Below, in pieces: positions 8,347-16,537 of a DNA stretch of 64,000 bases; position 1 is the first letter of the stretch, and every line of letters starts with the position of its first letter. The stretch lies in contig JACKKF010000013.1 in the NCBI GenBank assembly GCA_020637555.1, positions 522,001 to 586,000 on the forward strand. Reading direction: 5' to 3'. Below the pieces are notes generated by a model, which worked only from the letters and a program-made list of their open reading frames with translations, was not told where the DNA came from and made no database searches. The translations under genes and the position numbers were made by a program. The DNA is from Rhodobacter sp. (GTDB lineage Bacteria > Pseudomonadota > Alphaproteobacteria > Rhodobacterales > Rhodobacteraceae).

Positions 8347-9570
8347 ATGGCAGCGTGCCTTCAGCACATCCGGGTTCTCGATCTCAGCCGCGTTTTCGCG
8401 GGTCCCTGGGCCGCGCAGATGTTGGCCGATTTCGGGGCCGAGGTCATAAAGATCGAGCATGTGAAGGGCGGCGACGATGTGCGCCGCATGGGCGTGCCGC
8501 ATCTTGGTCCGGATGGCGGGCCCACGGGCGAAACCTCCTCGTTCCTGGCCATGAACCGGGGAAAACGCTCGATCGCGGTCGATCTGGCAACCGACGAGGG
8601 GCAAGCGGTGGTGCGGCGCCTCGCCGGGCAAAGCGACGTGCTGATCGAGAACTTCAAGACCGGGACCCTGGCGCGGTTCGGGCTGGATTACGCCGCGCTG
8701 AAAGACGTGAACCCCAGGCTGATTTATTGCTCGATCACCGGATTCGGGCAGACCGGCCCGATGGCGCATCTGCCGGGGTATGACCCGATCTTTCAGGCGA
8801 TGACCGGCCTTCTCAGCATGACCGGGATCCCGGACGGTCAGCCGGGTGCGGGGCCTGCGCTGGTGGGGTATTCCATTTCGGACATCACCGCCGGGCAATA
8901 CGCGGTCTCGGCGATCCTTGCGGCGCTGGCGCATCGCGATGCCGTCTCGGGCGAGGGGCAGTCCATCGACATCGCCCTTTTCGACACGCAGCTCCATGCG
9001 GAATCCCACATGGTGATGAACTACCTCTCGTCGGGGCGGCTGCCGCGCCGCAATGGCACCGCGTCGCAGATCACCTGCCCCTGGCAGGCGTTTGACTGCG
9101 CGGACAGGCCGATCATGATCGCGATTGGCAATGACGCGCAATTCCGGCGCTTTGCGGACTATCTGGACCTGTCGGACCTGGCCGACGACCCGCGTTATGC
9201 GACCAACCTGGCGCGCGTGCAGAACGCCGAGACGCTGATCCCGCAACTGGCGGAAAAGCTGAAGACGAAAACGGCGGACGCGTGCTGGTCGGATCTGGAT
9301 GCGATCGGGATTCCCGCCGGACCGCTCAACGCCTTTGACGATGTCCTGAAAATGCCGCAGGTCGAAGCGCGCCAATTGCTGCAACAGGTCGATCACCCCG
9401 CGGCAGGAACGGTGCGCTATATCGCCAACCCGGTGAAGTTTTCCGGTGCGGAAGCGGGCGCGTCGATCCCGCCGCCGCGGTTCGCGGAACATACCGACGC
9501 GGTGTTGCGCGACTTCGGGTTCACCGAGGCCGAAGTGGCCGATCTGCGTGAAAAGGGGGCGGTGCGATGA
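8347..9570 (+). CDS. CaiB/BaiF-type (class III) CoA-transferase
   Basis: The 407-residue protein has the class III signature throughout: RVLDLSRVFAGPWAAQMLADFGAEVIKIE at the N-terminus (residues about 9-37), NRGKRSIAVDL, and LIYCSITGFGQTGP. The expected catalytic aspartate is Asp179 in GYSISDITAGQYA. These enzymes move CoA between organic acids through an aspartyl-CoA thioester. ATG 8347 has a GGGGA-type ribosome binding site (AGGGGAAC) 6 bases upstream; a longer in-frame start at 8308 adds non-family residues. It is the first gene of a three-gene unit with the two acyl-CoA dehydrogenases (overlap 4 bp). It resembles the enzyme at 16537-17730. Confidence 0.93.
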   Translation: MAACLQHIRVLDLSRVFAGPWAAQMLADFGAEVIKIEHVKGGDDVRRMGVPHLGPDGGPTGETSSFLAMNRGKRSIAVDLATDEGQAVVRRLAGQSDVLIENFKTGTLARFGLDYAALKDVNPRLIYCSITGFGQTGPMAHLPGYDPIFQAMTGLLSMTGIPDGQPGAGPALVGYSISDITAGQYAVSAILAALAHRDAVSGEGQSIDIALFDTQLHAESHMVMNYLSSGRLPRRNGTASQITCPWQAFDCADRPIMIAIGNDAQFRRFADYLDLSDLADDPRYATNLARVQNAETLIPQLAEKLKTKTADACWSDLDAIGIPAGPLNAFDDVLKMPQVEARQLLQQVDHPAAGTVRYIANPVKFSGAEAGASIPPPRFAEHTDAVLRDFGFTEAEVADLREKGAVR

Positions 9571-10628
9571 TCGGGTTTGACCTGCTCGAATTGACCGATA
9601 CCCAGCAGATGATCGTCGAAAGCACGCGCGCCGTGGTCCCGGGCGATGGGTCGCTGGACCGGGTGCGCGGGCTGCGCTTTGCCGCGCCAGGGTTCGACCG
9701 CGCCATGATGGCCGTGGTGGCAGAAAACGGCTGGCCCCTGCTGCGCGTCGCCGAATCCGACGGCGGGCTGGGACTGGGCGTGACCGAATGGTGCACGCTG
9801 ATGCGGGTTCTCGGGGCCGCGCTGGTGCCCGAGCCGGTGCTGTCGACGGTCCTGGCGGGCGCACTTCTGGGCGCTGCGCTGCCAGACACCGTGCTTGCGG
9901 GAGAGACGGTGCTGGTCACGGCCTGGCAAGACAGGGACAATGGCCTGGACTGGACAGGGGGCGCCTGCGCCGAGGGGCTGACCGGGGCGAAGCGGCATGT
10001 CCCGGGTGTCGCCGGGGCCGACCTGTTCGCGGTGGTCACGGGGCAGGGCCTGGCGGTCGTGCCGCGCGATGCCGGGGGGCTGACGATTGCGCAGGCCGAA
10101 ACGCTTGACGGTGGGGCCAGCGGGACCTTGAGCTTCGACGCCACCCCCGCCGCGTTCCTGCCCTTGCCCGATGTGCCTGCGCTGCTGGATGAAGCCACGC
10201 TTGCCCAGTCCGCCTATCTGCTGGGGATCAGCGAACGCGCGTTGCAGATCACGCTCGACTACCTGAAGGTGCGCGAACAGTTCGGCAAGCCGATCGGCAG
10301 TTTCCAGGCGCTTCAGCACCGGGCAACCGAGATGACCGTGCAACTGGACCTGCTGCGCGCGGCGATCTTCGCCACGGCGCGGCGGATTGATGCCGGGGCG
10401 TCCGCGCTTCAGCGGATGCGCGACGTTTCGCGCTGCAAGCGGCGCGCGGCGGATCTTGCGCTGCATGTGGCGGGCGAAGCGGTGCAGATGCATGGCGCGA
10501 TGGGCATCACCGACGAGGCCGACATCGGGCTCTTTGTTCGCAAGGCGATGGTCGAGGCGAATATCCTTGGCTCTGCGCGTGTTCACCGCGCGCGCTTTGT
10601 GTCCTTGCTCGAGGAGGCCGCGGCATGA
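9567..10628 (+). CDS. Acyl-CoA dehydrogenase, small/partner subunit
   Basis: The 353-residue protein is a short acyl-CoA dehydrogenase. The C-terminal helical domain carries REQFGKPIGSFQALQH (near residue 231), the conserved FAD/dimer-contact motif, and HGAMGITDEADIGL near residue 309. It lacks the usual catalytic segment near the end (GGTNEI or GGSTEI type); its tail reads ANILGSARVHRARF instead. The middle beta domain is short and poor in the flavin-contact Ser/Thr motifs. It overlaps by 4 bp with the next dehydrogenase, which has the opposite set of motifs. That is the pattern of heteromeric enzymes such as the PimC/PimD and mycobacterial FadE pairs. Confidence 0.85.
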   Translation: MIGFDLLELTDTQQMIVESTRAVVPGDGSLDRVRGLRFAAPGFDRAMMAVVAENGWPLLRVAESDGGLGLGVTEWCTLMRVLGAALVPEPVLSTVLAGALLGAALPDTVLAGETVLVTAWQDRDNGLDWTGGACAEGLTGAKRHVPGVAGADLFAVVTGQGLAVVPRDAGGLTIAQAETLDGGASGTLSFDATPAAFLPLPDVPALLDEATLAQSAYLLGISERALQITLDYLKVREQFGKPIGSFQALQHRATEMTVQLDLLRAAIFATARRIDAGASALQRMRDVSRCKRRAADLALHVAGEAVQMHGAMGITDEADIGLFVRKAMVEANILGSARVHRARFVSLLEEAAA

Positions 10629-11782
10629 CCGCCACCATCGACTATAACGCGCTCAGCGACGATGCGTTCCGTGCCATGGTTCGCGAGTTCGTTGAAACCC
10701 GGTATCCCGAGGGCGTGCCGCGCTTTGCCCAGCACCGTGTCCATTGGGACGAGGTGAAACCCTGGTATTTCGTGCAATCGGCCAAGGGCTGGATCTGCCC
10801 GACCTGGCCGCAAGAGTTCGGCGGCATGGGGCTGAACGCAGCCAAGCACCTGATCCTGATCGAGGAATACGAACGATTTGGCTGCGCGCGGGTCAACGAT
10901 ATCGGCCCGGTCATGCTGGGCCCGCTACTGATCAGGCACGGCACGCCGGAACAGCAGGCGCATTACCTGCCGCGCATCCTGTCCGGTCAGGACGTCTGGG
11001 CGCAAGGCTACAGCGAACCCGGGGCGGGATCGGACCTGGCGGCGGTGCGCTGCTCGGCCGAGCGGGTGGGCGATGAATGGGTCATCAACGGGCAAAAGAC
11101 CTGGTGCACGCTGGGGATGGACGCGAACTGGATTTTCATCCTCGCGCGCACCGACAAGAGCGTGAAGAAACAGGCCGGGATCAGTTTCCTGCTGGTGCCG
11201 ATGGATGCGCCCGGCGTTACCGTGCGCCCGATCCGCAATCTGGAGATGCTGGAAGAATTCGCCGAGGTGTTTCTTGATGATGTCCGCGTTCCTGCCGACC
11301 ATATCGTCGGTCCGGTGAATGGCGGCTGGACCGTGGCCAAGGCGCTCTTGGGGCACGAGCGGGTGTTCATCGGTGCGCCGCGCCTGTCTGCCAGTGCCCT
11401 CAGCCGGTTGAAGGCGATGGCGCAACGGACCGGGGCCTGGGATGATCCGGTGTTTCGCGACACCTATGCAGGGCTGCAATGTGACCTGCACGACCTGGCC
11501 GATCTGTTTGAAACCTATGTCGAGCGGCTGAAAACCGGCGCGCCGATCGGTGCGGACGTGGCCAGCCTGAAGATCTTTCAAAGCGAACTCTATCAGAGAA
11601 TCGCCGGGGTGATGATGGAGGTCACCGGCGAAGAATCCGGGCACAGCCATCCCTTTCCGGGGGACTCGCGGCAACATGCGGCGGGGGCCTGGCTGGCAGC
11701 GCGCCCGACAACGATCTTTGGCGGCTCGACCGAGATCATGCGGAATATGCTGGCAAAAGCGGTTCTGGGGCTGCCGGGGTGA
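10625..11782 (+). CDS. Acyl-CoA dehydrogenase, large/catalytic-motif subunit
   Basis: The 385-residue protein has the flavin-binding middle domain signature QGYSEPGAGSDLA (near residue 126) and INGQKTWCTLG. Its C-terminus contains TIFGGSTEIMRNMLAKAVLG, where family members hold the substrate-activating acid region. The REQFG motif that normally lies in the third domain is missing; the corresponding stretch reads KAMAQRTGAWDDPVF. The partner at 9567-10628 supplies that motif, so the two proteins probably form one alpha2beta2 enzyme. It would oxidise the CoA ester made by the adjacent CoA-transferase, passing electrons to ETF. This is the last gene of the unit. Confidence 0.88.
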   Translation: MTATIDYNALSDDAFRAMVREFVETRYPEGVPRFAQHRVHWDEVKPWYFVQSAKGWICPTWPQEFGGMGLNAAKHLILIEEYERFGCARVNDIGPVMLGPLLIRHGTPEQQAHYLPRILSGQDVWAQGYSEPGAGSDLAAVRCSAERVGDEWVINGQKTWCTLGMDANWIFILARTDKSVKKQAGISFLLVPMDAPGVTVRPIRNLEMLEEFAEVFLDDVRVPADHIVGPVNGGWTVAKALLGHERVFIGAPRLSASALSRLKAMAQRTGAWDDPVFRDTYAGLQCDLHDLADLFETYVERLKTGAPIGADVASLKIFQSELYQRIAGVMMEVTGEESGHSHPFPGDSRQHAAGAWLAARPTTIFGGSTEIMRNMLAKAVLGLPG

Positions 11783-11790
11783 GGGGCGGT

Positions 11791-11831
11791 CTAAAAGTCA
11801 ATTCTATAACAGTTATAAAATTGACTTTTAG
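11791..11831. promoter_or_regulatory. 41-bp near-perfect palindrome, candidate operator
   Basis: The arms CTAAAAGTCAATT (11791-11803) and AATTGACTTTTAG (11819-11831) are exactly complementary. The inner TATAAC-A-GTTATA continues the symmetry, leaving a single C/A mismatch in 20-bp arms around a central A. The right arm contains the -35 box TTGACT of the promoter at 11821-11849, as expected of a repressor site. It is AT-rich and lacks a T-run after the stem, so it is not a typical terminator. The HutC-type GntR protein encoded at the far end of the operon is the likeliest ligand. Confidence 0.7.
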
Positions 11832-11849
11832 GGGTGTCGCCGCTATAGC
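11821..11849 (+). promoter_or_regulatory. Predicted sigma-70 promoter of the TAXI-TRAP operon
   Basis: TTGACT (11821-11826), a 17-bp spacer and TATAGC (11844-11849) form a plausible housekeeping promoter. The -35 box sits inside the palindrome at 11791-11831. Transcription would start about 70 bp before the TTG start of the binding-protein gene at 11927. Confidence 0.55.
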
Positions 11850-11926
11850 CATCGGGGAACGGATCCGCCGGGACCATGGCGCGCCCGTTTTTGGAGGATG
11901 ATCACAGCAAAAGAGGAGGAGTCATT

Positions 11927-13066
11927 TTGCTGCACTCTGTCTTGAAAAAGGGCCGGGCCGTTGCGCTGGTTGCCGCGACTTTGATTGCCGCCGGCCAGGT
12001 CGCCCATGCAGACGACGTTCAACTGCCGCGCACCATGGTCTGGACGTCCTATGACCAGGGCTCGGCCGGCTTCGTGGAAGCGTCGGCCATCGCCGATGCG
12101 CTGGACCGCCAGTTCGGCACCACGATCCGCATCACCCCGGCCGGAACCGCGGTTGGCCGACTGCTGCCGATGCAGACCGGCCGCGCGACCTTTGGTTTTG
12201 CCGGCAACGAGATGCATTTCGCGGCCGAAGCCATGTTCGAATTCGCCGCCCGCGACTGGGGCCCGCAGGACCTGCGCGTCGTGCTGGGGCGTCCGGCCCA
12301 GGTGGGTCTGGTCGTCGGGGGCGACACCGACATCATGACCCCGGCCGATCTGCGCGGTCATCGCGTCGGCTATGTGCAGGCCAGCCCCTCGACCGATCTG
12401 AACACCAATACGGTGCTGGCCTTTGCCGACCTGACCCCCGCCGATGTCGAAGTGGTCATGTATCCGGGCTATGGCGCGATGCTGCAGGCGTTCATCTCGG
12501 GCGAGATCGACGCGGCTCCGGCGATCCCGACCTCGGCGGCGCTGCGCGAGGCCGAGGGTGGCCGCGGCGTGCGCTGGCTGGACATGCCGGCCTCGGACGA
12601 AGCGGGCTGGGGCCGTATCCGTGCCTTCGCCAGCCTCTTCTCGCCGTCGCAGGCGCGCACCGGCGTCAGCATCTCGGACGAAGATCCCGCGGATCTGCTG
12701 GGCTACCGCTATCCCCAGCTGGGCGTCTACGCCAATGTCAGCGACGACGAGGTCTACAACATGATCCGTGCGTTGAACGAATCCTATGACCTCTACAAGG
12801 ACGCCACGCCGTCGATCCGTCACTGGGCCATTGCCGAAGCCGGCTCGACCCCGGCCGCGGCGCCGTTCCACCCGGGTGCCGTGCGCTACCTGCGCGAGAT
12901 CGGCCAGTGGACGGACGCCGACCAGGCCTGGAACGACGCCCGCATCGCCCGCATCGAGGCCGTTCGCGCCGCCTGGGATGCCGCGCAGGCGGAAGCGACC
13001 GCCGCTGGCGTCTCGGATGACGACTGGCCGGCCTTCTGGGACGCCTATCGCGCCGAGCACCTGTAA
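11927..13066 (+). CDS. TAXI-family TRAP transporter solute-binding protein
   Basis: The predicted protein (379 residues) starts at TTG 11927, 5 bases after the strong site GAGGAGGAG. This gives a clean signal peptide (KKGRAV, a hydrophobic stretch, then AHA cleavage before DDVQLP). An ATG at 11876 is in frame but would add a charged leader. The mature part has the TAXI signature region with GTAVGRLLPMQTGRATFGFAG, the hinge VGYVQASPSTDLNTNTV, and IDAAPAIPTSAALREAEGG. It captures the substrate in the periplasm and delivers it to the fused permease at 13132. The rare TTG start may limit its level. The ligand is unknown. Confidence 0.85.
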   Translation: MLHSVLKKGRAVALVAATLIAAGQVAHADDVQLPRTMVWTSYDQGSAGFVEASAIADALDRQFGTTIRITPAGTAVGRLLPMQTGRATFGFAGNEMHFAAEAMFEFAARDWGPQDLRVVLGRPAQVGLVVGGDTDIMTPADLRGHRVGYVQASPSTDLNTNTVLAFADLTPADVEVVMYPGYGAMLQAFISGEIDAAPAIPTSAALREAEGGRGVRWLDMPASDEAGWGRIRAFASLFSPSQARTGVSISDEDPADLLGYRYPQLGVYANVSDDEVYNMIRALNESYDLYKDATPSIRHWAIAEAGSTPAAAPFHPGAVRYLREIGQWTDADQAWNDARIARIEAVRAAWDAAQAEATAAGVSDDDWPAFWDAYRAEHL

Positions 13067-13075
13067 GCAGACGCC

Positions 13076-13107
13076 GCCCCGTCCCGCATGCCGGGGCGGG
13101 GCCTTTC
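13076..13107 (+). terminator. Intra-operon GC hairpin between binding protein and permease genes
   Basis: GCCCCGTCCCG (13076-13086) pairs with CGGGGCGGGGC (13092-13102) around a 5-base loop, with one G-T wobble, and is followed by CTTTCATT. It is a weak terminator or a 3'-end stabiliser in the 65-bp gap. Such structures commonly keep binding-protein mRNA more abundant than permease mRNA in transporter operons. Confidence 0.5.
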
Positions 13108-13131
13108 ATTCCTCCGGATTGGAACGCGCCG

Positions 13132-15075
13132 ATGTCGCAGCCCGAAACCCTTGCCATCGAGGCCGAACAGCTTCTTCCAGAAAACACCCGACTGACCGGT
13201 CTGGCCTGGGGCGCCGTCTTTGGTTTGTCGACCTTGGGGATCCTGGTGATCGTCAACCAGATCTTCAATCTCGCGGCCTTTGGTTTCCATCCGATCAGCA
13301 CGGCCTACTATTATATCGTCGTGGGCCTGTTCATGCCGATCGCCTTCCTGTCGGTTCCGGGGCGCGAGGCAGATTTGGCCCGTGTGCCGTGGTATGACTG
13401 GGGCCTTGCCCTGCTGTCGCTTGGCGTCAGCCTGTATTTCGCCTGGCATGCCATCGACATCCTGAACCGCGGATGGGAATTCCGCGCCCCGGCCGAAGTG
13501 GTCGTGATGGCAACCCTTCTTGTCCTGCTCTCGCTCGAGGCCGTGCGCCGCTGCGCCGGTTGGCCGCTCTTCTTCATCTGCGCCATTTTCGCGGCATTCC
13601 CCCTCTATACCGGCTACATGCCCGGTTTCCTCTGGGGGGCCGAGATGTCGTTCAGCGAAACCGTGCTGGGCCACGCGGTCGGTGTCGAAAGCATCATCGG
13701 CATTCCGATCCGCGTGATCGCGGATCTGCTGATCGGCTTTATCGTGTTCGGTGTCGCGCTGACCGTTTCGGGTGGCGGCGCGTTCTTCATGGACCTGGCC
13801 GGCGCCCTGATGGGGCGCGCGCGGGGCGGTCCGGCCAAGGTCGCGATCCTTTCCAGCGGCTTCTTCGGCAGCCTGTCGGGCAGCGTGATCTCGAACGTGA
13901 TCTCGACCGGTGCGATGACCATTCCGACCATGAAACGCTGCGGCTATCCGGCGACCTATGCCGGCGCGGTGGAATCCTGCGCCTCGACCGGGGGCGCGCT
14001 GATGCCGCCCGTGATGGGCTCGGTCGCCTTCGTCATGGCCTCGTTCATGAACGTGCCCTACGCCGACATCATGGTCGCAGCCACGGTCCCGGCGCTGCTT
14101 TTCTACCTGGTTCTGCTGATCCAGACCGACTGCTACGCCGCGCGCAAGGGGCTGAAGGGCCTGCCCGAGGACCAGATCCCGCAGCTGTTGAAAGTGCTGC
14201 GCTCGGGCTGGATCTTCCTGATTTCGCTGACCGCGCTGGTTGTTCTGCTGCTGGCCACCAACATCGAGGCCAAGGCCCCGTTCTATGTCAGCCTGCTGCT
14301 GGTCCTGACCGCGCTGATCCGCGCGCGCTCGCAGGGATTGCTGGCGCCGATTGTCGAGCTGGTGATGGAGACCGGCAAGAACATCGGTCAGCTGGTCGGC
14401 GTGCTGGCCGGGGTCGGCATGGTCGTCGGCGCGCTGTCGATGACCGGCGTCGGCAATGCCTTCAGCCGCGAACTGCTGCACTACGCGGGCGGCAATCCCT
14501 ACCTGCTGCTGGTTTTCGGCGCCTTCACCAGCTTTATCCTTGGCATGGGGATGACGGTTTCGGCGTGCTATATCTTCCTCGCCGTCGTTCTGGCCCCGGC
14601 GCTGGTGCAGGGGGGCTTCAACCAGATGGCCGCGCACCTGTTCATCCTCTACTGGGCGATGCTCAGCTACATCACGCCGCCGGTGGCGATGGCCGCGGTC
14701 GCCGCATCCTCGATCGCCAAGGCGTCGGCGATGAAGATCGGGCTCACGGCGATGCGGCTGGGGGCGATCCTGTTCGTCCTGCCATTCCTGTTCGTCCTGA
14801 ACCCGAACCTGATCATGCAGGGCAGCTGGGGCAACATCCTGTTGGCTGTCTCAACCGCGATCCTGTCGATCCTGCTGCTGGCCATGGCCTCGGAACGCTA
14901 TGTCTACTTTGTCGGCCGACCGGCGAAACGGTGGGAGGTCGCGGTGCTGCTGATCGGCGGCGTGGCCCTGCTGATCCCGGAAACGATCAGCGATCTGATC
15001 GGGCTGGCGGCCCTGGTCCTGGTGATGGGTGTCGGGCTTGCGACCCGCACGTCGGCCCCAGAGGGCACAGCATGA
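13132..15075 (+). CDS. TRAP transporter fused permease (4TM-12TM), TAXI type
   Basis: The 647-residue membrane protein combines the small and large TRAP permease parts, as is usual in TAXI systems. Helices are visible from about residue 22 to the C-terminus. The first four (including GFHPISTAYYYIVVGLFMPI) correspond to the small subunit. The large part has the conserved segments SGGGAFFMDLAGALMGRARGGPAKVAI (near 210), GALMPPVMGSVAFVMASF (near 285) and YITPPVAMAAVAAS (near 510). It imports an organic acid with a cation gradient, using the binding protein upstream. Its stop overlaps the next start by 4 bp. A 65-bp gap with a hairpin precedes it. Confidence 0.93.
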   Translation: MSQPETLAIEAEQLLPENTRLTGLAWGAVFGLSTLGILVIVNQIFNLAAFGFHPISTAYYYIVVGLFMPIAFLSVPGREADLARVPWYDWGLALLSLGVSLYFAWHAIDILNRGWEFRAPAEVVVMATLLVLLSLEAVRRCAGWPLFFICAIFAAFPLYTGYMPGFLWGAEMSFSETVLGHAVGVESIIGIPIRVIADLLIGFIVFGVALTVSGGGAFFMDLAGALMGRARGGPAKVAILSSGFFGSLSGSVISNVISTGAMTIPTMKRCGYPATYAGAVESCASTGGALMPPVMGSVAFVMASFMNVPYADIMVAATVPALLFYLVLLIQTDCYAARKGLKGLPEDQIPQLLKVLRSGWIFLISLTALVVLLLATNIEAKAPFYVSLLLVLTALIRARSQGLLAPIVELVMETGKNIGQLVGVLAGVGMVVGALSMTGVGNAFSRELLHYAGGNPYLLLVFGAFTSFILGMGMTVSACYIFLAVVLAPALVQGGFNQMAAHLFILYWAMLSYITPPVAMAAVAASSIAKASAMKIGLTAMRLGAILFVLPFLFVLNPNLIMQGSWGNILLAVSTAILSILLLAMASERYVYFVGRPAKRWEVAVLLIGGVALLIPETISDLIGLAALVLVMGVGLATRTSAPEGTA

Positions 15076-15863
15076 CCCGCGCTGTGGAACTGCCGGACGG
15101 CGGCCACCTGAACGCCGTGGTCGAAGGCCCCGAGAGCGCCCCCTGGGTGGTGTTCTCGAACTCGGTGCTGACCGATCTGAGCATCTGGGAACCGCAAGCC
15201 GCCGTCCTGCGCGACCGCTTTCGCGTGCTGCGCTATGATCAGCGTGGGCATGGCAAATCGAGCGTCCGGCCCAGGCCGATGAGCTTTGACGATTACGGGG
15301 CCGATCTGGCGGCGCTGATGCGCGCGGTCGGGGCATCGGACGCCTGTTTCGTCGGCCTGTCGATGGGCGTCCCCACGGGGCTGGCCGCGCACAACGCCAT
15401 GTCGGGCCTGTTCCGCCGCTTTGTGTTCACCGATGGCGTCAGCCGCAGCGGGGCCGGGCGCGAGGCCTTCTGGACCGAGCGTCGCGCGTTCGCGCGCACA
15501 CAGGGCATGCAGGCGCTGGCCGAGCAGACCGCAGCGCGCTGGTTGCCCGGCGAGGCGCAGGACAGTGCGTCCCTGGCCGCGTTGATTGCCATGATCGCCG
15601 CGACCCCGGTCGAAGGCTTTGCGGCCGCGACCCATGCCCTGGGCGCTTATGACCAGTCCGCCGCGCTGGCCTCGGTCATCGGCGCGACCCTGTGCATCGC
15701 CGGCACCCTGGATGGGGCGATGCCCGACACGATGAAGGCCCAATTCGCGGGCTTGCCGGACGTGCGCTTTGCCGGTGTCGAGGGCGCGGGCCATGTTCCG
15801 AACCACCAGAAACCCGCCGCCTATACGGCCCTTCTCGTGGATTTCCTGGAGGCCACCGCATGA
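15072..15863 (+). CDS. Alpha/beta hydrolase, 3-oxoadipate enol-lactonase-like
   Basis: The 263-residue protein is an alpha/beta hydrolase with the nucleophile elbow GLSMG (Ser97), a later acid in GTLDGAMPD (Asp214) and the histidine in GAGHVPNHQKP (His241). The N-terminal region LRYDQRGHGKSS is the oxyanion-side motif seen in PcaD enol-lactonases. PcaD-like enzymes open an enol-lactone of an aromatic-degradation intermediate, but the family also contains esterases and C-C bond hydrolases. The gene overlaps the permease stop (ATGA) and the following gene by 4 bp, so it is within the TRAP operon. A lactone or ester intermediate is suggested by this and by the amidohydrolase at 1601. Confidence 0.85.
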   Translation: MTRAVELPDGGHLNAVVEGPESAPWVVFSNSVLTDLSIWEPQAAVLRDRFRVLRYDQRGHGKSSVRPRPMSFDDYGADLAALMRAVGASDACFVGLSMGVPTGLAAHNAMSGLFRRFVFTDGVSRSGAGREAFWTERRAFARTQGMQALAEQTAARWLPGEAQDSASLAALIAMIAATPVEGFAAATHALGAYDQSAALASVIGATLCIAGTLDGAMPDTMKAQFAGLPDVRFAGVEGAGHVPNHQKPAAYTALLVDFLEATA

Positions 15864-16537
15864 GCAAGCTCACGCTCCTCTGGTCGCCGCGGTCCCCCTA
15901 TGCGCGCAAGGCCCTGATGGCGCTGGACCTGCTGGGTCTGCTTCCCCAGGTCGACTTGCGCCTGACGCGCGTGGCTCTGCAGATGCCGCCGGATCCCGCG
16001 CTGCTGGCGGAAAATCCGTTGGGCAAGATCCCGGTGCTGGTGGTGCCCGGGCTGGGGCCGCTCTTCGACTCGCGGTTGATCGTTTCGTGGCTGGATCGTC
16101 AGACTCCGGGCGTGTTGTTTCCCGCGGATCCGGCGGCCCATCTGGAAACCGAACGGCTGGAAACGCTGGCCGACGGTGTGACGGACGTGCTGCTTCTGTG
16201 GCGGACCGAGGAATCGCGCGGCGACAGGAAAAACCCGCAGATCGCGGCGGGATTCGAGACCAAGGTCCGCACCGGGATGCCGGTTCTTGAAGCCATCGCA
16301 CCAACTCTCGATCCGTCCAGCCTGAATGTCGGCCAGATTGCGTTGCGCTGCTGCCTGGACCAGCTCGACTTTCGCTATGCGGCCTGCAACTGGCGCGCGG
16401 CCTTTCCGGCGCTGGCCGCCTGGCACGCGGCCGTCGGCGCGCATCGCGTGATCGCGGCGCATCCGATCCCGACCGACTTGCCAGACCACAACACGGGCGT
16501 TGCCGTCATGCCCCTGTCGTTTACGGAGACCAACTGA
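15860..16537 (+). CDS. Glutathione S-transferase family protein
   Basis: The 225-residue protein has an N-terminal thioredoxin-like GST domain (LTLLWSPRSPYARKALMAL, then ENPLGKIPVLVVPGLGPLFDSRLIVSWLD) and an all-helical C-terminal domain. The Ser in SPRSPYARK is positioned like the catalytic Ser of zeta/theta and bacterial GSTs. The segment ENPLGKIPVL contains the cis-Pro that contacts glutathione. In catabolic operons such proteins act as isomerases, dehalogenases or thiolysis helpers, and zeta members isomerise maleyl compounds. It overlaps both neighbours (4 bp and 1 bp). The specific reaction is not evident. Confidence 0.85.
   Translation: MSKLTLLWSPRSPYARKALMALDLLGLLPQVDLRLTRVALQMPPDPALLAENPLGKIPVLVVPGLGPLFDSRLIVSWLDRQTPGVLFPADPAAHLETERLETLADGVTDVLLLWRTEESRGDRKNPQIAAGFETKVRTGMPVLEAIAPTLDPSSLNVGQIALRCCLDQLDFRYAACNWRAAFPALAAWHAAVGAHRVIAAHPIPTDLPDHNTGVAVMPLSFTETN

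Noticed and set aside
11898..11945. Short frame ATG 11898 (15 codons) overlapping the TTG start of the TAXI binding protein
   Set aside because: A GGAGG precedes it, so a leader peptide is conceivable, but there is no further evidence and it overlaps the signal-peptide region.
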